From: Pseudomaricurvus sp050633365
GTDB lineage: Bacteria; Pseudomonadota; Gammaproteobacteria; Pseudomonadales; Cellvibrionaceae
Assembly (NCBI GenBank): GCA_050633365.1
Contig: JBOEGJ010000020.1
Location: forward strand, 62,001 to 126,000
Direction: 5' to 3'
Length of the DNA: 64,000 nt
Positions 51,637-59,613 of this stretch are shown here, one piece after another. Below the pieces are notes generated by a model that did not search any database, was not told the origin of the DNA, and was given only the letters and a program-made list of their open reading frames with translations. Both the position numbers and the translations under genes were made by a program. How positions within the stretch are numbered: the first letter of the stretch is position 1; each line of letters begins with the position of its first letter.

Positions 51637-52161
51637 CTATTGCTCGCGGATGACCATATCCTGTGCAAACATTCTGCCGTTTTCTGAGTAGTGGTCTGCT
51701 GAAAGCTTCAGAAAGCCAATCTCTTCTTCACTCAGCGCACGTTTAACTTTCGCCGGTGAACCCATCACCAAAGAGCCTTCGGGGATCTCCATGCCCTCTG
51801 GGACCAGTGAATTGCTGCCTATCAAGCAATTTTTGCCTATCTTGGCACCATTGAGTACTACAGCGTTAATACCGATAAGTGAGCACTCGCCAATATGGCA
51901 TCCATGTACGGTCGCGTTATGGCCGATAGTGACATTTTTCTCGATGATGCAGGGTTGGCCTACATCCGCGTGGACGACGGATCCATCCTGAACATTGCTG
52001 TTTTCACCGACGACGATCTCTTCGCAATCGCCTCGAATGACGGCTCCAAACCAGACGCTGGCGCCTTTTTTGAGGGTTACGGAACCTACCACAGTGGCGG
52101 TTGGCGCGACAAAGCTGTCGGCGTTCTTGTCTACTTTACGATCTTTTAAGTCGGCTATCAC
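51637..52161 (-). CDS. Gamma-class carbonic anhydrase-like hexapeptide-repeat protein
   Basis: A 174-aa left-handed beta-helix protein of the YrdA/CaiE/gamma-CA group. Hexapeptide repeats run through FVAPTATVVGSVTLKKGASVWFGAVIRGD, VGENSNVQDGSVVHADV and VTIGHNATVHGCHIGECSLIGINAVV. The Zn-ligand His pattern is present: VHAD (His near 89), then IGHNATVHG. Distinct from the beta-class enzyme in this window. True carbonic anhydrase activity of this group is often low or unproven. Confidence 0.87.
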   Translation of the reverse strand: MIADLKDRKVDKNADSFVAPTATVVGSVTLKKGASVWFGAVIRGDCEEIVVGENSNVQDGSVVHADVGQPCIIEKNVTIGHNATVHGCHIGECSLIGINAVVLNGAKIGKNCLIGSNSLVPEGMEIPEGSLVMGSPAKVKRALSEEEIGFLKLSADHYSENGRMFAQDMVIREQ

Positions 52162-52465
52162 GGTTACGTCCTTTCAGTGCATCTCAGTGCGTCAATCATT
52201 GTTAGATAGGGGTATTCCCCTGAGGCTCAGTGTATGGGGAAGTTGATCGTTTACCAAGGGCCAGTGAAGCTGGATGACTCCATCAGTTGCTTCTGTTTAC
52301 CAGCTTTAGCAATTCCTAAGGAGGGGGTATTGGGGGCGAAGTTGCATAGACAATTGGCACCTTTAGGCAAGTGTGACGTCCTTCGTTATGATCTAATGAT
52401 CGGCTTAGTGACATAAAAAGAGAGCCGCCAATGTGCCGGTGATCGCCGATTTGGGAGAGCGAGAG

Positions 52466-54115
52466 ATGAGCGAGCAAGACCTACAACCTTTAGAAATGTT
52501 GTACCAGTGGGAGGCAACAAAGCCCGATGCGGTGTATCTGCGTCAATCCAAGCAGGGCGAATTTGTTGACTATACCTGGGGTGAAGTAGCTCAACGCGCT
52601 CGAAAGTTGGCGAATTATCTCAAGGGGTTAGGCTTTCCGGCAGGCAGCCGCGTTGCCATTTATTCTCAGAACAGTCCAGATTGGTTTGTCACTGATTTCG
52701 CTATCATGATGAGCGGCTACGTGAGTGTGCCTTTGTACCCGGGGCAATCGGCGCAATCGATGCGTTATGTTCTGGAGCACAGTGACAGCAAGCTGCTGTT
52801 TATTGGTCATGCCGATCATCCCGAATCGATTGAGCAGGCGCTGGATGGCACCGATATTCAACGAGTAGGTTTATTGGGTTGTCAGTCGGTCTGTGGCACA
52901 GATATTGAAGCCATCGTTGAATCTACTGAGGCGCTTCAAGGTCAGCCGCTACGTGACATGGATACGCTCTACACGCTTATGTACACCTCGGGTACCACGG
53001 GGAATCCAAAAGGGGTTATGCATCACTTTGAGAATGTATCTTGGGCTGTGGGCCGCATGGCTGCCGATATTAAGCTTCACGAAAAGACGCGATTCTTTTC
53101 ATATCTGCCGCTGTCGCATACCGCAGAGCGGGTGCTAGTTTTACTTTACAGCTTGTACACCGGCGCCACGGTAGCATTTCCTGAGTCCATGGAGACTTTC
53201 AACAGCGATCTGCAGAAAGTTAGACCGACCTTTTTCTTCTCTGTGCCTAGATTGTGGAAAAAATTCAAGGAAGCGGTTGAGTCTAAAGTGCCCGCAGACA
53301 CGATTGATGCCATGTTGGCAGATCCCGAGAAGGCCGAGGGATTTAAGCAACAAATTCAGGCTCAGCTGGGACTGGATGCGGCGGAATTCATTATCACCGG
53401 CTCTGCACCAACCCCGTTAGATGTGCAGGAGTGGTACTTGAAGCTGGGAATGCCCCTGCGCAATGGTTACGGCATGACGGAAAACTGTATTCACGGCAGT
53501 ATCTGTCTTGAGGGTGATCCGGTGCCTGGCACCGCAGGTAAGCCGTTTTCGGGCTGTGAGGTGAAAATTGGTGGAGGCCAAGAGATCCTCTTTAAGACGC
53601 CTGCAATGATGAAAGGTTACTATCGAAATCCAGAAAAGACCGCAGAGGTGCTCATCGATGGCTATTACCACACTGGTGATACCGGTTTTATCGATGAGCA
53701 GGGTTTGCTTCATGTCACGGGTCGGTTGAGTGAAGCGTTTAAAACCACCAAGGGTAAATTTGTAAAGCCGAGCAATATCGAAGATGTGATGGCTGATCTT
53801 ACCTGCTTGGGGCAAATGTGCGCTATCGGTCACGGCATGGAAGCGCCGGTCTTACTGGCGGGATTGTCTGAACTAGGCGCTGCTAAAACCCGTGAGCAGG
53901 TTGAAGCTGAAATTGTTGCAGAGTTGCCTGCGATTAACGCTCGTCTCGCCGTCCATGAACGTATTACACAGGTGTTTTTGGTTGCTGACGAGTGGACGAT
54001 TGATAACGAATTACTCACCCCGACAATGAAGCTCAAGCGCAACAGTCTGGTTGATCGTTACCAAGCGAAAGCTGAGGCCAGTGTTGCCGATGGTACTGTC
54101 GTCTGGGAGAGTTAA
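52466..54115 (+). CDS. AMP-dependent acyl-CoA synthetase (long-chain FadD-like)
   Basis: A 549-aa ANL-superfamily ligase that activates a fatty acid with ATP and CoA. The P-loop-like motif is YTSGTTGNPKGVMHH. YGMTENCIHG (A5) and TGDTGFIDEQGLLHVTGRLSE (A7-A8) follow. ATG at 52466 with GGGAG upstream is preferred to the upstream GTG at 52433. It groups with long-chain acyl-CoA synthetases by sequence pattern. Single gene; a terminator follows. Confidence 0.9.
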   Translation: MSEQDLQPLEMLYQWEATKPDAVYLRQSKQGEFVDYTWGEVAQRARKLANYLKGLGFPAGSRVAIYSQNSPDWFVTDFAIMMSGYVSVPLYPGQSAQSMRYVLEHSDSKLLFIGHADHPESIEQALDGTDIQRVGLLGCQSVCGTDIEAIVESTEALQGQPLRDMDTLYTLMYTSGTTGNPKGVMHHFENVSWAVGRMAADIKLHEKTRFFSYLPLSHTAERVLVLLYSLYTGATVAFPESMETFNSDLQKVRPTFFFSVPRLWKKFKEAVESKVPADTIDAMLADPEKAEGFKQQIQAQLGLDAAEFIITGSAPTPLDVQEWYLKLGMPLRNGYGMTENCIHGSICLEGDPVPGTAGKPFSGCEVKIGGGQEILFKTPAMMKGYYRNPEKTAEVLIDGYYHTGDTGFIDEQGLLHVTGRLSEAFKTTKGKFVKPSNIEDVMADLTCLGQMCAIGHGMEAPVLLAGLSELGAAKTREQVEAEIVAELPAINARLAVHERITQVFLVADEWTIDNELLTPTMKLKRNSLVDRYQAKAEASVADGTVVWES

Positions 54116-54143
54116 TCGATCATTAGTACTAGTCGCGATCAAA

Positions 54144-54173
54144 AGCCTTGGCCAAACGGTCAGGGCTTTTTTG
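54144..54173 (+). terminator. Rho-independent terminator after the acyl-CoA synthetase gene
   Basis: AGCCTTGGCC-AAAC-GGTCAGGGCT, 10-bp stem with two G-U pairs, then six T (54167-54172). Confidence 0.85.
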
Positions 54174-54191
54174 TCTGTGACTGCCTCGGTG

Positions 54192-54554
54192 CTATTGCTT
54201 GACCCAGTTCATCGCGTCGTTGAGTTGAGTGCTGTCAAAGTGACGAACCTCAGCGGCGGTAAAGTGATTGGCAATGGGAGGCAGGATTTTTAACAGTTGA
54301 TCATCAGATACCGCCGCCACGCGACGAATGTTTTTATGGTGACCTCGAACGAACTTTACATGGGAAACCAACGCCGAGAAATCTTCCCATCCTGGGAAAT
54401 CCTCCGCGGAAATAACGAGGCCTTTTAAGTCTTCGTGTGAAGCTAAGTAGCGATCCACGGTTTCACTCAGTTGGGCGAAATCCCGCGCGAGCAGGGGTGT
54501 CTCGGGGTGGACTCGAACAATACCGTCTGGGTCCAATAACTCAAAGTCTAGCAT
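54192..54554 (-). CDS. STAS/SEC14-like domain protein (SpoIIAA-like)
   Basis: A 120-aa single-domain protein of the SpoIIAA-like (pfam11964) family: DPDGIVRVHPETPLLARDF, LKGLVISAEDFPGWEDFSALVSHVKFVRGHHKNIRRVAAVSDDQLL and HFTAAEVRHFDSTQLNDAMNWV. These proteins are small alpha/beta folds seen in membrane or stress contexts, with no assigned activity. Convergent with the acyl-CoA synthetase gene. Confidence 0.82.
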   Translation of the reverse strand: MLDFELLDPDGIVRVHPETPLLARDFAQLSETVDRYLASHEDLKGLVISAEDFPGWEDFSALVSHVKFVRGHHKNIRRVAAVSDDQLLKILPPIANHFTAAEVRHFDSTQLNDAMNWVKQ

Positions 54555-54757
54555 ATAGCCCTCTCATAAAACGATGCGGCATAAGCGCCATTGGAAGGGG
54601 AGAGTTTTAAGCGTAGACTAGTCTCAGTGTACTTGCCGCGGCGCTTTCTCACTAAGTGATGGGGCTCTTGTCAAAGGTGCATTTGATAGGATATTTGGAT
54701 CGACGCCAGCCAGTCGATTTTCTGGGTTTGTATTGCATAATCACCTAAGGAGCGATC

Positions 54758-55168
54758 ATGGATTCCATTAAGGTCTCTGACTGTATGACACATCAATTTG
54801 TCTCATTTTCACCGAACATGCCTATTGTAGAGGCAGCGGTTGCCCTGGTAAAAAATGAATTACTCGGCGGACCGGTGGTGGACGATCAAGGTTACTTAAA
54901 GGGCTGGATCTCCGAGCAAGACTGCATCAGCGTGGTGAGTCAGGTTATGTACTATGAAGACCGAGTTGCTACTGTTGAAGATGTTATGTCGCAGGACGTG
55001 ACCACCGTTACCTCGGCGCTTAATGCAATGGACATTGCCGAAAATATGAAAAGCCATAAGCGCAAGGTTTATCCTGTGGTCGACGAAACCAATAAAGTGA
55101 TTGGCGTGATTTCTCGACGACATATCCTCAAAGCCATGTGTGATCGTATTACACATCCCGATCACTAA
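54758..55168 (+). CDS. Two-CBS-domain protein
   Basis: A 136-aa stand-alone CBS pair: KVSDCMTHQFVSFSPNMPIVEAAVALVKNELLGGPVVDDQG (about 4-55) and VEDVMSQDVTTVTSALNAMDIAENM (about 74-100). CBS pairs bind adenine nucleotides and sense energy state. TAAGGAG precedes the ATG. Single gene, target unknown. Confidence 0.88.
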   Translation: MDSIKVSDCMTHQFVSFSPNMPIVEAAVALVKNELLGGPVVDDQGYLKGWISEQDCISVVSQVMYYEDRVATVEDVMSQDVTTVTSALNAMDIAENMKSHKRKVYPVVDETNKVIGVISRRHILKAMCDRITHPDH

Positions 55169-55203
55169 GAACTTTGCGTCAGGCCTCGTAGGAGGCCTAG
55201 CCA

Positions 55204-55944
55204 TTAGTTCACACTGCGTCCGCCGTCGACGGCAATAATTTGGCCGGTGAGATAATCGCTGTCCAATAAATAGCTCACCGTTTTGGCGATATCTTGCGGT
55301 TTTCCGGGGCGATCTAGTGGTATCTTTTCGATGATCGCTTGCTGATTTTCTTGGCTTAACTCTGCGGCTTGCTCGGGCCACATGATGGCGCCAGGGGCAA
55401 TGCCATTAACCCGAACCTGCGGTGCGAGCTCTTTCGCGAGCGATTGGGTTAGCATGACATTTGCCGCTTTTGCCATGCAGTAAAGGGTGTGTTCTTTTAG
55501 CGGTTTTTGCGCGTGAATATCCGCAATGTTAACGATGCAGCCGCGGCTTTTTTTCAGCGCATTGGAAAGCGCTTGCGACAAAAAAAATGGTGCTTTGGCA
55601 TTGCTGCTAAATAAATCATCCCACTGATCTTCGGTCGCTGCGTTTACTGGGGTGGGATAGAAACTCGAGGCATTATTGATGAGTGCATCGAGTCGTCCAA
55701 AAGCCGCAACGGCCTTATTGCTCAAACGGGTTATGTCCGAGAAGTTTGCCAGATCGGCGGCAATGAGCACAACTGAATGATTTCGCGAGCTGTTGAGTTG
55801 ATCGGCTAAGGCTTGCGCGTCACTGCTCGAGTTTCGATAGTGTATAACCAGATTGTAGCCGCTGGCGTGCAGTTGGGTTGCGATCTTGGCGCCAATGCGA
55901 CGAGCGCCGCCAGTAATAAGGGCAACCGGTGTTTCTGCTGTCAT
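55204..55944 (-). CDS. Pteridine reductase-like SDR (FolM-like)
   Basis: A 246-aa SDR. The N-terminal TGGARRIGAKIATQLH motif is the TGGxxRIG variant seen in pteridine reductases and FolM-type dihydromonapterin reductases. NNASSFYPTPV and YCMAKAAN (Tyr, Lys) are the active-site region. ATG at 55944 (AAGGAAG upstream) gives the family-like N-terminus MTAETPVALITGG; a longer start at 55980 would overlap cca. It follows cca by about 20 bp and is likely co-transcribed. Role in tetrahydromonapterin or folate metabolism is inferred. Confidence 0.82.
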   Translation of the reverse strand: MTAETPVALITGGARRIGAKIATQLHASGYNLVIHYRNSSSDAQALADQLNSSRNHSVVLIAADLANFSDITRLSNKAVAAFGRLDALINNASSFYPTPVNAATEDQWDDLFSSNAKAPFFLSQALSNALKKSRGCIVNIADIHAQKPLKEHTLYCMAKAANVMLTQSLAKELAPQVRVNGIAPGAIMWPEQAAELSQENQQAIIEKIPLDRPGKPQDIAKTVSYLLDSDYLTGQIIAVDGGRSVN

Positions 55945-55963
55945 AAATAGTCTTCCTTTGCCC

Positions 55964-57205
55964 CTAGGCGCGTTGATCACCGAGTGATTGTTTTAATTCT
56001 TTGAGGGCGGAAACTCGCTTTTGTTCGAGTCTTTCGCCGATGGCTTTGCCTTTTACCCCTTCGGCAATGACATCTTTCGCTTGTATGCTTTCGCAGGTCG
56101 CAAGTGCGTTGCGTAAGAAGTCGGCTTGCGGGTAGCTATTCGTTTCGAATCCTGTTCGGCCGCAGGCATCGGCTTCGCAGCAGAGTAAAAACTGAGAGAG
56201 CTTTTCGGGGCGGCGAAAGGCGTCCAGGCGCTGCAGTAGTTTGAGTATCGTTGACGCTTTGAGCTCAAAGCTCCGGTGACAATTGGTGTGGTCTCGGGCC
56301 ACAGCGATGGCCAGCTCGCGATGTGATTTCGGCACTGCTAAACGCTCGCAGAGAGTTTCAATAATGGGCAGACTCCGCGTTTCGTGCCCGATATGTCGGG
56401 GCCACTGGTCTTTAGGGGTGGTTGCCTTTCCTAAGTCGTGAACCAAGGTGGCAAATAAACAGGCGCTGTCATCGGTTAGGCTGCGAGCATGGGCCAAGCT
56501 CAGAAGTGCGTGGAGTCCGGTATCGATTTCTGGGTGATGCTGTTCGGGCTGAGGCACACCAAAGAGCGCGTCGAGCTCTGGCATGACGATATGTAGCGCT
56601 CCGCAGTCTCGCAGTGTGGTGATAAACGTTTGTGGTGACTTTTCTCTAAGCGCCCGCTCAAACTCCTTCCAGACTCGCTCGGCAACCAAGTGTGAAGCTT
56701 CACCCTTGTCGACCATGTCCCTCATCAGTTGCTGTGTGTCTGCGGCGACACTAAACCCCAGGTGATGGTAGCGAGCAGCAAAACGAGCCACCCGAAGAAT
56801 TCGCACGGGATCTTCACTAAAAGCATCGCTGACGTGCCTGAGACTTTTCTGTCGCAGATCTTGCAGGCCGTTATAGGGATCGAACAAAACGCCTTGATCA
56901 GATTCCGCCATTGCGTTGATGGTTAGGTCCCGTCGAACTAAATCGTCTTCTAGGGTGATGTTGGGATCGGTATGAAAGACAAAGCCACTGTAGCCGGGAG
57001 CAGTTTTTCGCTCGGTTCTGGCAAGAGCGTATTCTTCGCCGGTTTCGGGATGGAGAAAAACCGGGAAGTCTTTACCTACGGGGCGAAAACCCTCAGAGAT
57101 CATTTCTTCGGGGGTGGCTCCGACTACGACCCAATCGCGCTCGTGGAAGGGATAGCCCAAGTGTTTGTCGCGGACGGCGCCGCCAACCAAATATGTTGTT
57201 TTCAT
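55964..57205 (-). CDS. cca: Multifunctional CCA tRNA nucleotidyltransferase
   Basis: A 413-aa enzyme that adds and repairs the tRNA 3' CCA end. Class II motif GGAVRDKHLG with the ERDWVVVG nucleotidyltransferase residues, and the RRDLTINAMAE motif. An HD phosphohydrolase domain follows (VHDLGKATTP region, with ARDHTNCHRS), as in bacterial Cca with 2'-phosphatase and 2',3'-cyclic phosphodiesterase activity. ATG at 57205 gives MKTTYLVGGAVRD, the normal start. Confidence 0.95.
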   Translation of the reverse strand: MKTTYLVGGAVRDKHLGYPFHERDWVVVGATPEEMISEGFRPVGKDFPVFLHPETGEEYALARTERKTAPGYSGFVFHTDPNITLEDDLVRRDLTINAMAESDQGVLFDPYNGLQDLRQKSLRHVSDAFSEDPVRILRVARFAARYHHLGFSVAADTQQLMRDMVDKGEASHLVAERVWKEFERALREKSPQTFITTLRDCGALHIVMPELDALFGVPQPEQHHPEIDTGLHALLSLAHARSLTDDSACLFATLVHDLGKATTPKDQWPRHIGHETRSLPIIETLCERLAVPKSHRELAIAVARDHTNCHRSFELKASTILKLLQRLDAFRRPEKLSQFLLCCEADACGRTGFETNSYPQADFLRNALATCESIQAKDVIAEGVKGKAIGERLEQKRVSALKELKQSLGDQRA

Positions 57206-57262
57206 TTTGGCATTATACATCGGCTCGCAGCGCTTGCGGGTGTTTCCGACGATGCCAGATGA

Positions 57263-58582
57263 TTAAGCCTTGCTCGCCACCTGCTCTTTCACCTGTTTCT
57301 GGGTGATGGGAAGTAACACTGTAAAGCTCGTTCCTTCTCCCAGTGTAGAGGAAACGTGGATGTGGCCGCTGTGACCTTCAATAATGCCATAGGTGACGGC
57401 AAGCCCAAGACCGGTTCCCTCGCCGACAGCTTTGGTGGTGAAAAATGGGTCGAAGATACGGCTGGCAACCTCCTCAGACATGCCGCTTCCGGTATCTGAA
57501 ATGACCACTTTGACTCGGTTGTGTGGTCGGATTGGAAGGGATACCTGAATGTCGATAGTGCCGTGACCTTCGATAGATTGGGCGGCGTTGACGAGCAAAT
57601 TGGTCATCACTTGATAGATTTGTGGGGTGATGCATTCTATCGATGGGACCTCGTCTGCAACCTGTAATTGAATTTCGGCTTTGTATTTGACTTCACTGTT
57701 GACGATGTTGAGAACGCTATTGAAGCATTCGCGCAGATCCAGTGCCTCCCAGTTGTGTTGTTCTGGGTGAGAAAATACTTTTAGATCGGTGGCAATATCT
57801 TTCACCCGTTGCGCACCGGTCAAAGAGTCCGTGATTAACTGTGGAACATCTTCTTTCAAAAACTCTAACTGGATTTTGTCTTTGTATTGCCTGATTGCTT
57901 CGAGCGCGGTGGGATCTGAAATGTGTTTTTCGGCATCACTATAGAGGCGGAGCAGTTTTGCAATTTGATCGGTGTAGTCTTCTAGGGTGGTCATATTGGA
58001 ACGGATATAGCCGATAGGATTGTTGATCTCATGGGCAATACCCGCAGAAAGCTGCCCCAGCGAAGCCATCTTCGCCGCCAATATCAACTGGCTCTGGGTT
58101 TCTTTTAGTTCTCGGTTGGCCGTTTCTAACTCGGCGGTACGGGTTCGCACTCGATCTTCTAGATCTTGCTCTCGAGAGTGCAGTGCTAGGTGGGTTCGCA
58201 CCCGCGCCATCAGCTCATCTCGATTAAAGGGGGTGGTGACGTAATCGGAGGCCCCAAGTTTTAGTGCTCGGCTAATGGTGGTGGGGTTATTGTCCGCCGA
58301 CACCACAATAAATGCGGGGCGGTGATAGAGCTTGTTTGATTGGATTTCTTCCAATACATCAAACCCGGATTTAAGTGGCATGTTGAGGTCGAGCAATACC
58401 AAATCAAAGTGCTGGCTTTGAAGCGCCCCTAGGCATTGTACGCCGTCGTCGGCGGTTTGAAGGTTTAAATAGTGGTCTTGAAGAATAAACGTCAACACCT
58501 GTCGATTCACTGAGTTGTCGTCAACGATGAGGATCGAAACCTTGTCATCCACTGTATTGATCATACGCTCCTTGCCATTCAT
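57263..58582 (-). CDS. Receiver-histidine kinase (REC-HisKA-HATPase)
   Basis: A 439-aa soluble kinase. N-terminal receiver with Asp65 in LVLLDLNMP, but the conserved Lys is replaced by Thr117 (DYVTTPF instead of KPF). A coiled coil (about 138-170) joins it to HisKA (His184 in SAGIAHEINNPIGY) and an HATPase_c domain (MTNLLVNAAQSIEG, DTGSGM, GTGLGLAV). A soluble, non-transmembrane kinase whose receiver probably modulates it. The ATG at 58582 is used; an ATG at 58564 has AAGGAG only 3 bp away. A promoter-and-terminator leader lies upstream. Divergent from an HTH-REC regulator gene, its likely partner. Confidence 0.87.
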   Translation of the reverse strand: MNGKERMINTVDDKVSILIVDDNSVNRQVLTFILQDHYLNLQTADDGVQCLGALQSQHFDLVLLDLNMPLKSGFDVLEEIQSNKLYHRPAFIVVSADNNPTTISRALKLGASDYVTTPFNRDELMARVRTHLALHSREQDLEDRVRTRTAELETANRELKETQSQLILAAKMASLGQLSAGIAHEINNPIGYIRSNMTTLEDYTDQIAKLLRLYSDAEKHISDPTALEAIRQYKDKIQLEFLKEDVPQLITDSLTGAQRVKDIATDLKVFSHPEQHNWEALDLRECFNSVLNIVNSEVKYKAEIQLQVADEVPSIECITPQIYQVMTNLLVNAAQSIEGHGTIDIQVSLPIRPHNRVKVVISDTGSGMSEEVASRIFDPFFTTKAVGEGTGLGLAVTYGIIEGHSGHIHVSSTLGEGTSFTVLLPITQKQVKEQVASKA

Positions 58583-58668
58583 CTTTTCGGCATCAGCGCG
58601 TGGCGAGTGCTCGAATTGATTTCACAAACTATCGGGATTTGTGGGGCTGTGCAAGGGGAGGGGAGGAG

Positions 58669-58698
58669 AAAAAAGAGCCCCCAATACATCGGGGGGCT
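58669..58698 (-). terminator. Minus-strand terminator 87 bp before the kinase gene
   Basis: AGCCCCC (58676-58682) and GGGGGCT (58692-58698) form a 7-bp GC stem on either strand. On the minus strand it is followed by C and six T (58674-58669). The plus side has no T-run. Confidence 0.85.
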
Positions 58699-58790
58699 TA
58701 AGGGTCTTAGGGTGTTTGTTGTTCAAGACAGTCTTAGCGGGATTAAACCCTGCTATCTCGAACCCTTGGAGAGGTCACCGCGATAACTTG
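58669..58790 (-). ncRNA. Candidate small RNA or attenuated leader
   Basis: About 120 nt between a good minus-strand promoter and the terminator. An internal hairpin (58736-58754; AGC-GGG stem) lies in the middle, followed by an A/C-rich single-stranded stretch. A pyrimidine-rich CCTCTCC (minus strand, near 58768-58774) could pair with GGAGAGG-type ribosome sites. No ORF is convincing on either strand. It may be an independent sRNA, or an attenuator in the 5' leader of the REC-kinase gene 87 bp downstream of the terminator. No known RNA family is recognised. Confidence 0.5.
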
Positions 58791-58796
58791 ACGAAC

Positions 58797-58826
58797 ATTT
58801 TATGTCTAACCTGTCATACCTGTCAA
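58797..58826 (-). promoter_or_regulatory. Sigma-70 promoter on the minus strand
   Basis: TTGACA (58826-58821, read on minus) and TAAAAT (58802-58797) are separated by 18 bp: perfect -35 and 5 of 6 for -10. The start would fall near 58790. Confidence 0.65.
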
Positions 58827-58940
58827 TAATGTCATTTAGAACTATTTGTTATGGAGGAGTCGAAAAATATTCACAAAAGTCATGCAAGTCAGGTAGTATC
58901 TTCGCTATGCTTGACTCTATAACTATGAGAAGAGAGATCT

Positions 58941-59504
58941 ATGTCTGAGGTTCGGGTGTTAACCACGGGAGAAGCGGCAAAGTATTGTGGCGTGAATTTT
59001 CGCACCGTTATCCGCTGGATTGAGCGAGGTAAGCTGAAGGCTTATAAGTTGCCCGGTCGTGGTGATCACCGCATCCAAGTTGAGGATTTTGTCGCCTTTT
59101 TGCACGCCAATGGGATGCCAATACCCAGTGAGCTAGAGAGTCAGAACCGCTCTGTATTGGTCATTGAAGATCAGCCCGAGATGGCCAGTGCGATTCGTCG
59201 GGTACTGGTGCGGCACGGTTTTGAAGTGGAGGTTGCGCGAGATGGTTTCAGTGCAGGAACTATGTTGTCACGGATGAAACCTGGTTTGGTGACCCTGGAT
59301 TTGAAAATGCCAGGTATGGATGGCTATGAAGTGCTTAACTTTATCAGGAGTCATGAAGAGCATTCGCAAACCAAGGTTCTGGTGATATCTGCAGAAACCT
59401 CCAGTGGATTAGATAAAGCGATGACTTTAGGGGCGTCGGATGTCTTGCCCAAGCCTTTCGAGAACGAAGAGCTACTGGCCCGCGTGGAAGCGCTCATTGA
59501 TTGA
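58941..59504 (+). CDS. HTH-receiver protein with inverted order
   Basis: A 187-aa protein with an N-terminal excisionase/MerR-like winged helix (VLTTGEAAKYCGVNFRTVIRWIERGKLKAYKLPGRGDHRI, about 6-45) and a C-terminal receiver with acidic residues in IEDQPE, Asp120 in LVTLDLKMPG and Lys in LPKPF. In most response regulators the receiver comes first. It is divergent from the REC-kinase gene across a 358-bp region that carries the candidate RNA; the kinase is its likely partner. DNA target unknown. Confidence 0.88.
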   Translation: MSEVRVLTTGEAAKYCGVNFRTVIRWIERGKLKAYKLPGRGDHRIQVEDFVAFLHANGMPIPSELESQNRSVLVIEDQPEMASAIRRVLVRHGFEVEVARDGFSAGTMLSRMKPGLVTLDLKMPGMDGYEVLNFIRSHEEHSQTKVLVISAETSSGLDKAMTLGASDVLPKPFENEELLARVEALID

Positions 59505-59613
59505 GATCAGCTACTTGCGTTGTTTGTCTGCGCGGCTGTTAAACCACTTTGCTCTCATTCACTCAGTTTTCATTCACTCAGCTCTAAGCCCGCGGGCCCT
59601 CGCTCGAGACAAA
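59505..59613. other. Short intergenic region with a repeat
   Basis: TCATTCACTCAG occurs at 59555-59566 and 59570-59581, 15 bp apart, between convergent genes. No clear terminator. Confidence 0.4.

Noticed and set aside
51417..51668. 83-codon minus-strand frame upstream of the 108-aa gene
   Set aside because: It crosses inverted repeats, overlaps the gamma-carbonic anhydrase end in another frame, and has an atypical composition.
58700..58790. Possible tRNA or tmRNA fragment (GGTTCGAG and GGGTTTAATCCC on the minus strand)
   Set aside because: No full cloverleaf, no acceptor stem and no CCA; the segments occur in the wrong order for a tRNA.
58641..58829. 62-codon plus-strand frame with several cysteines between the two signalling genes
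   Set aside because: It lies over the terminator and promoter of the minus-strand candidate RNA, has no ribosome site and no recognisable composition. The RNA explanation fits better.
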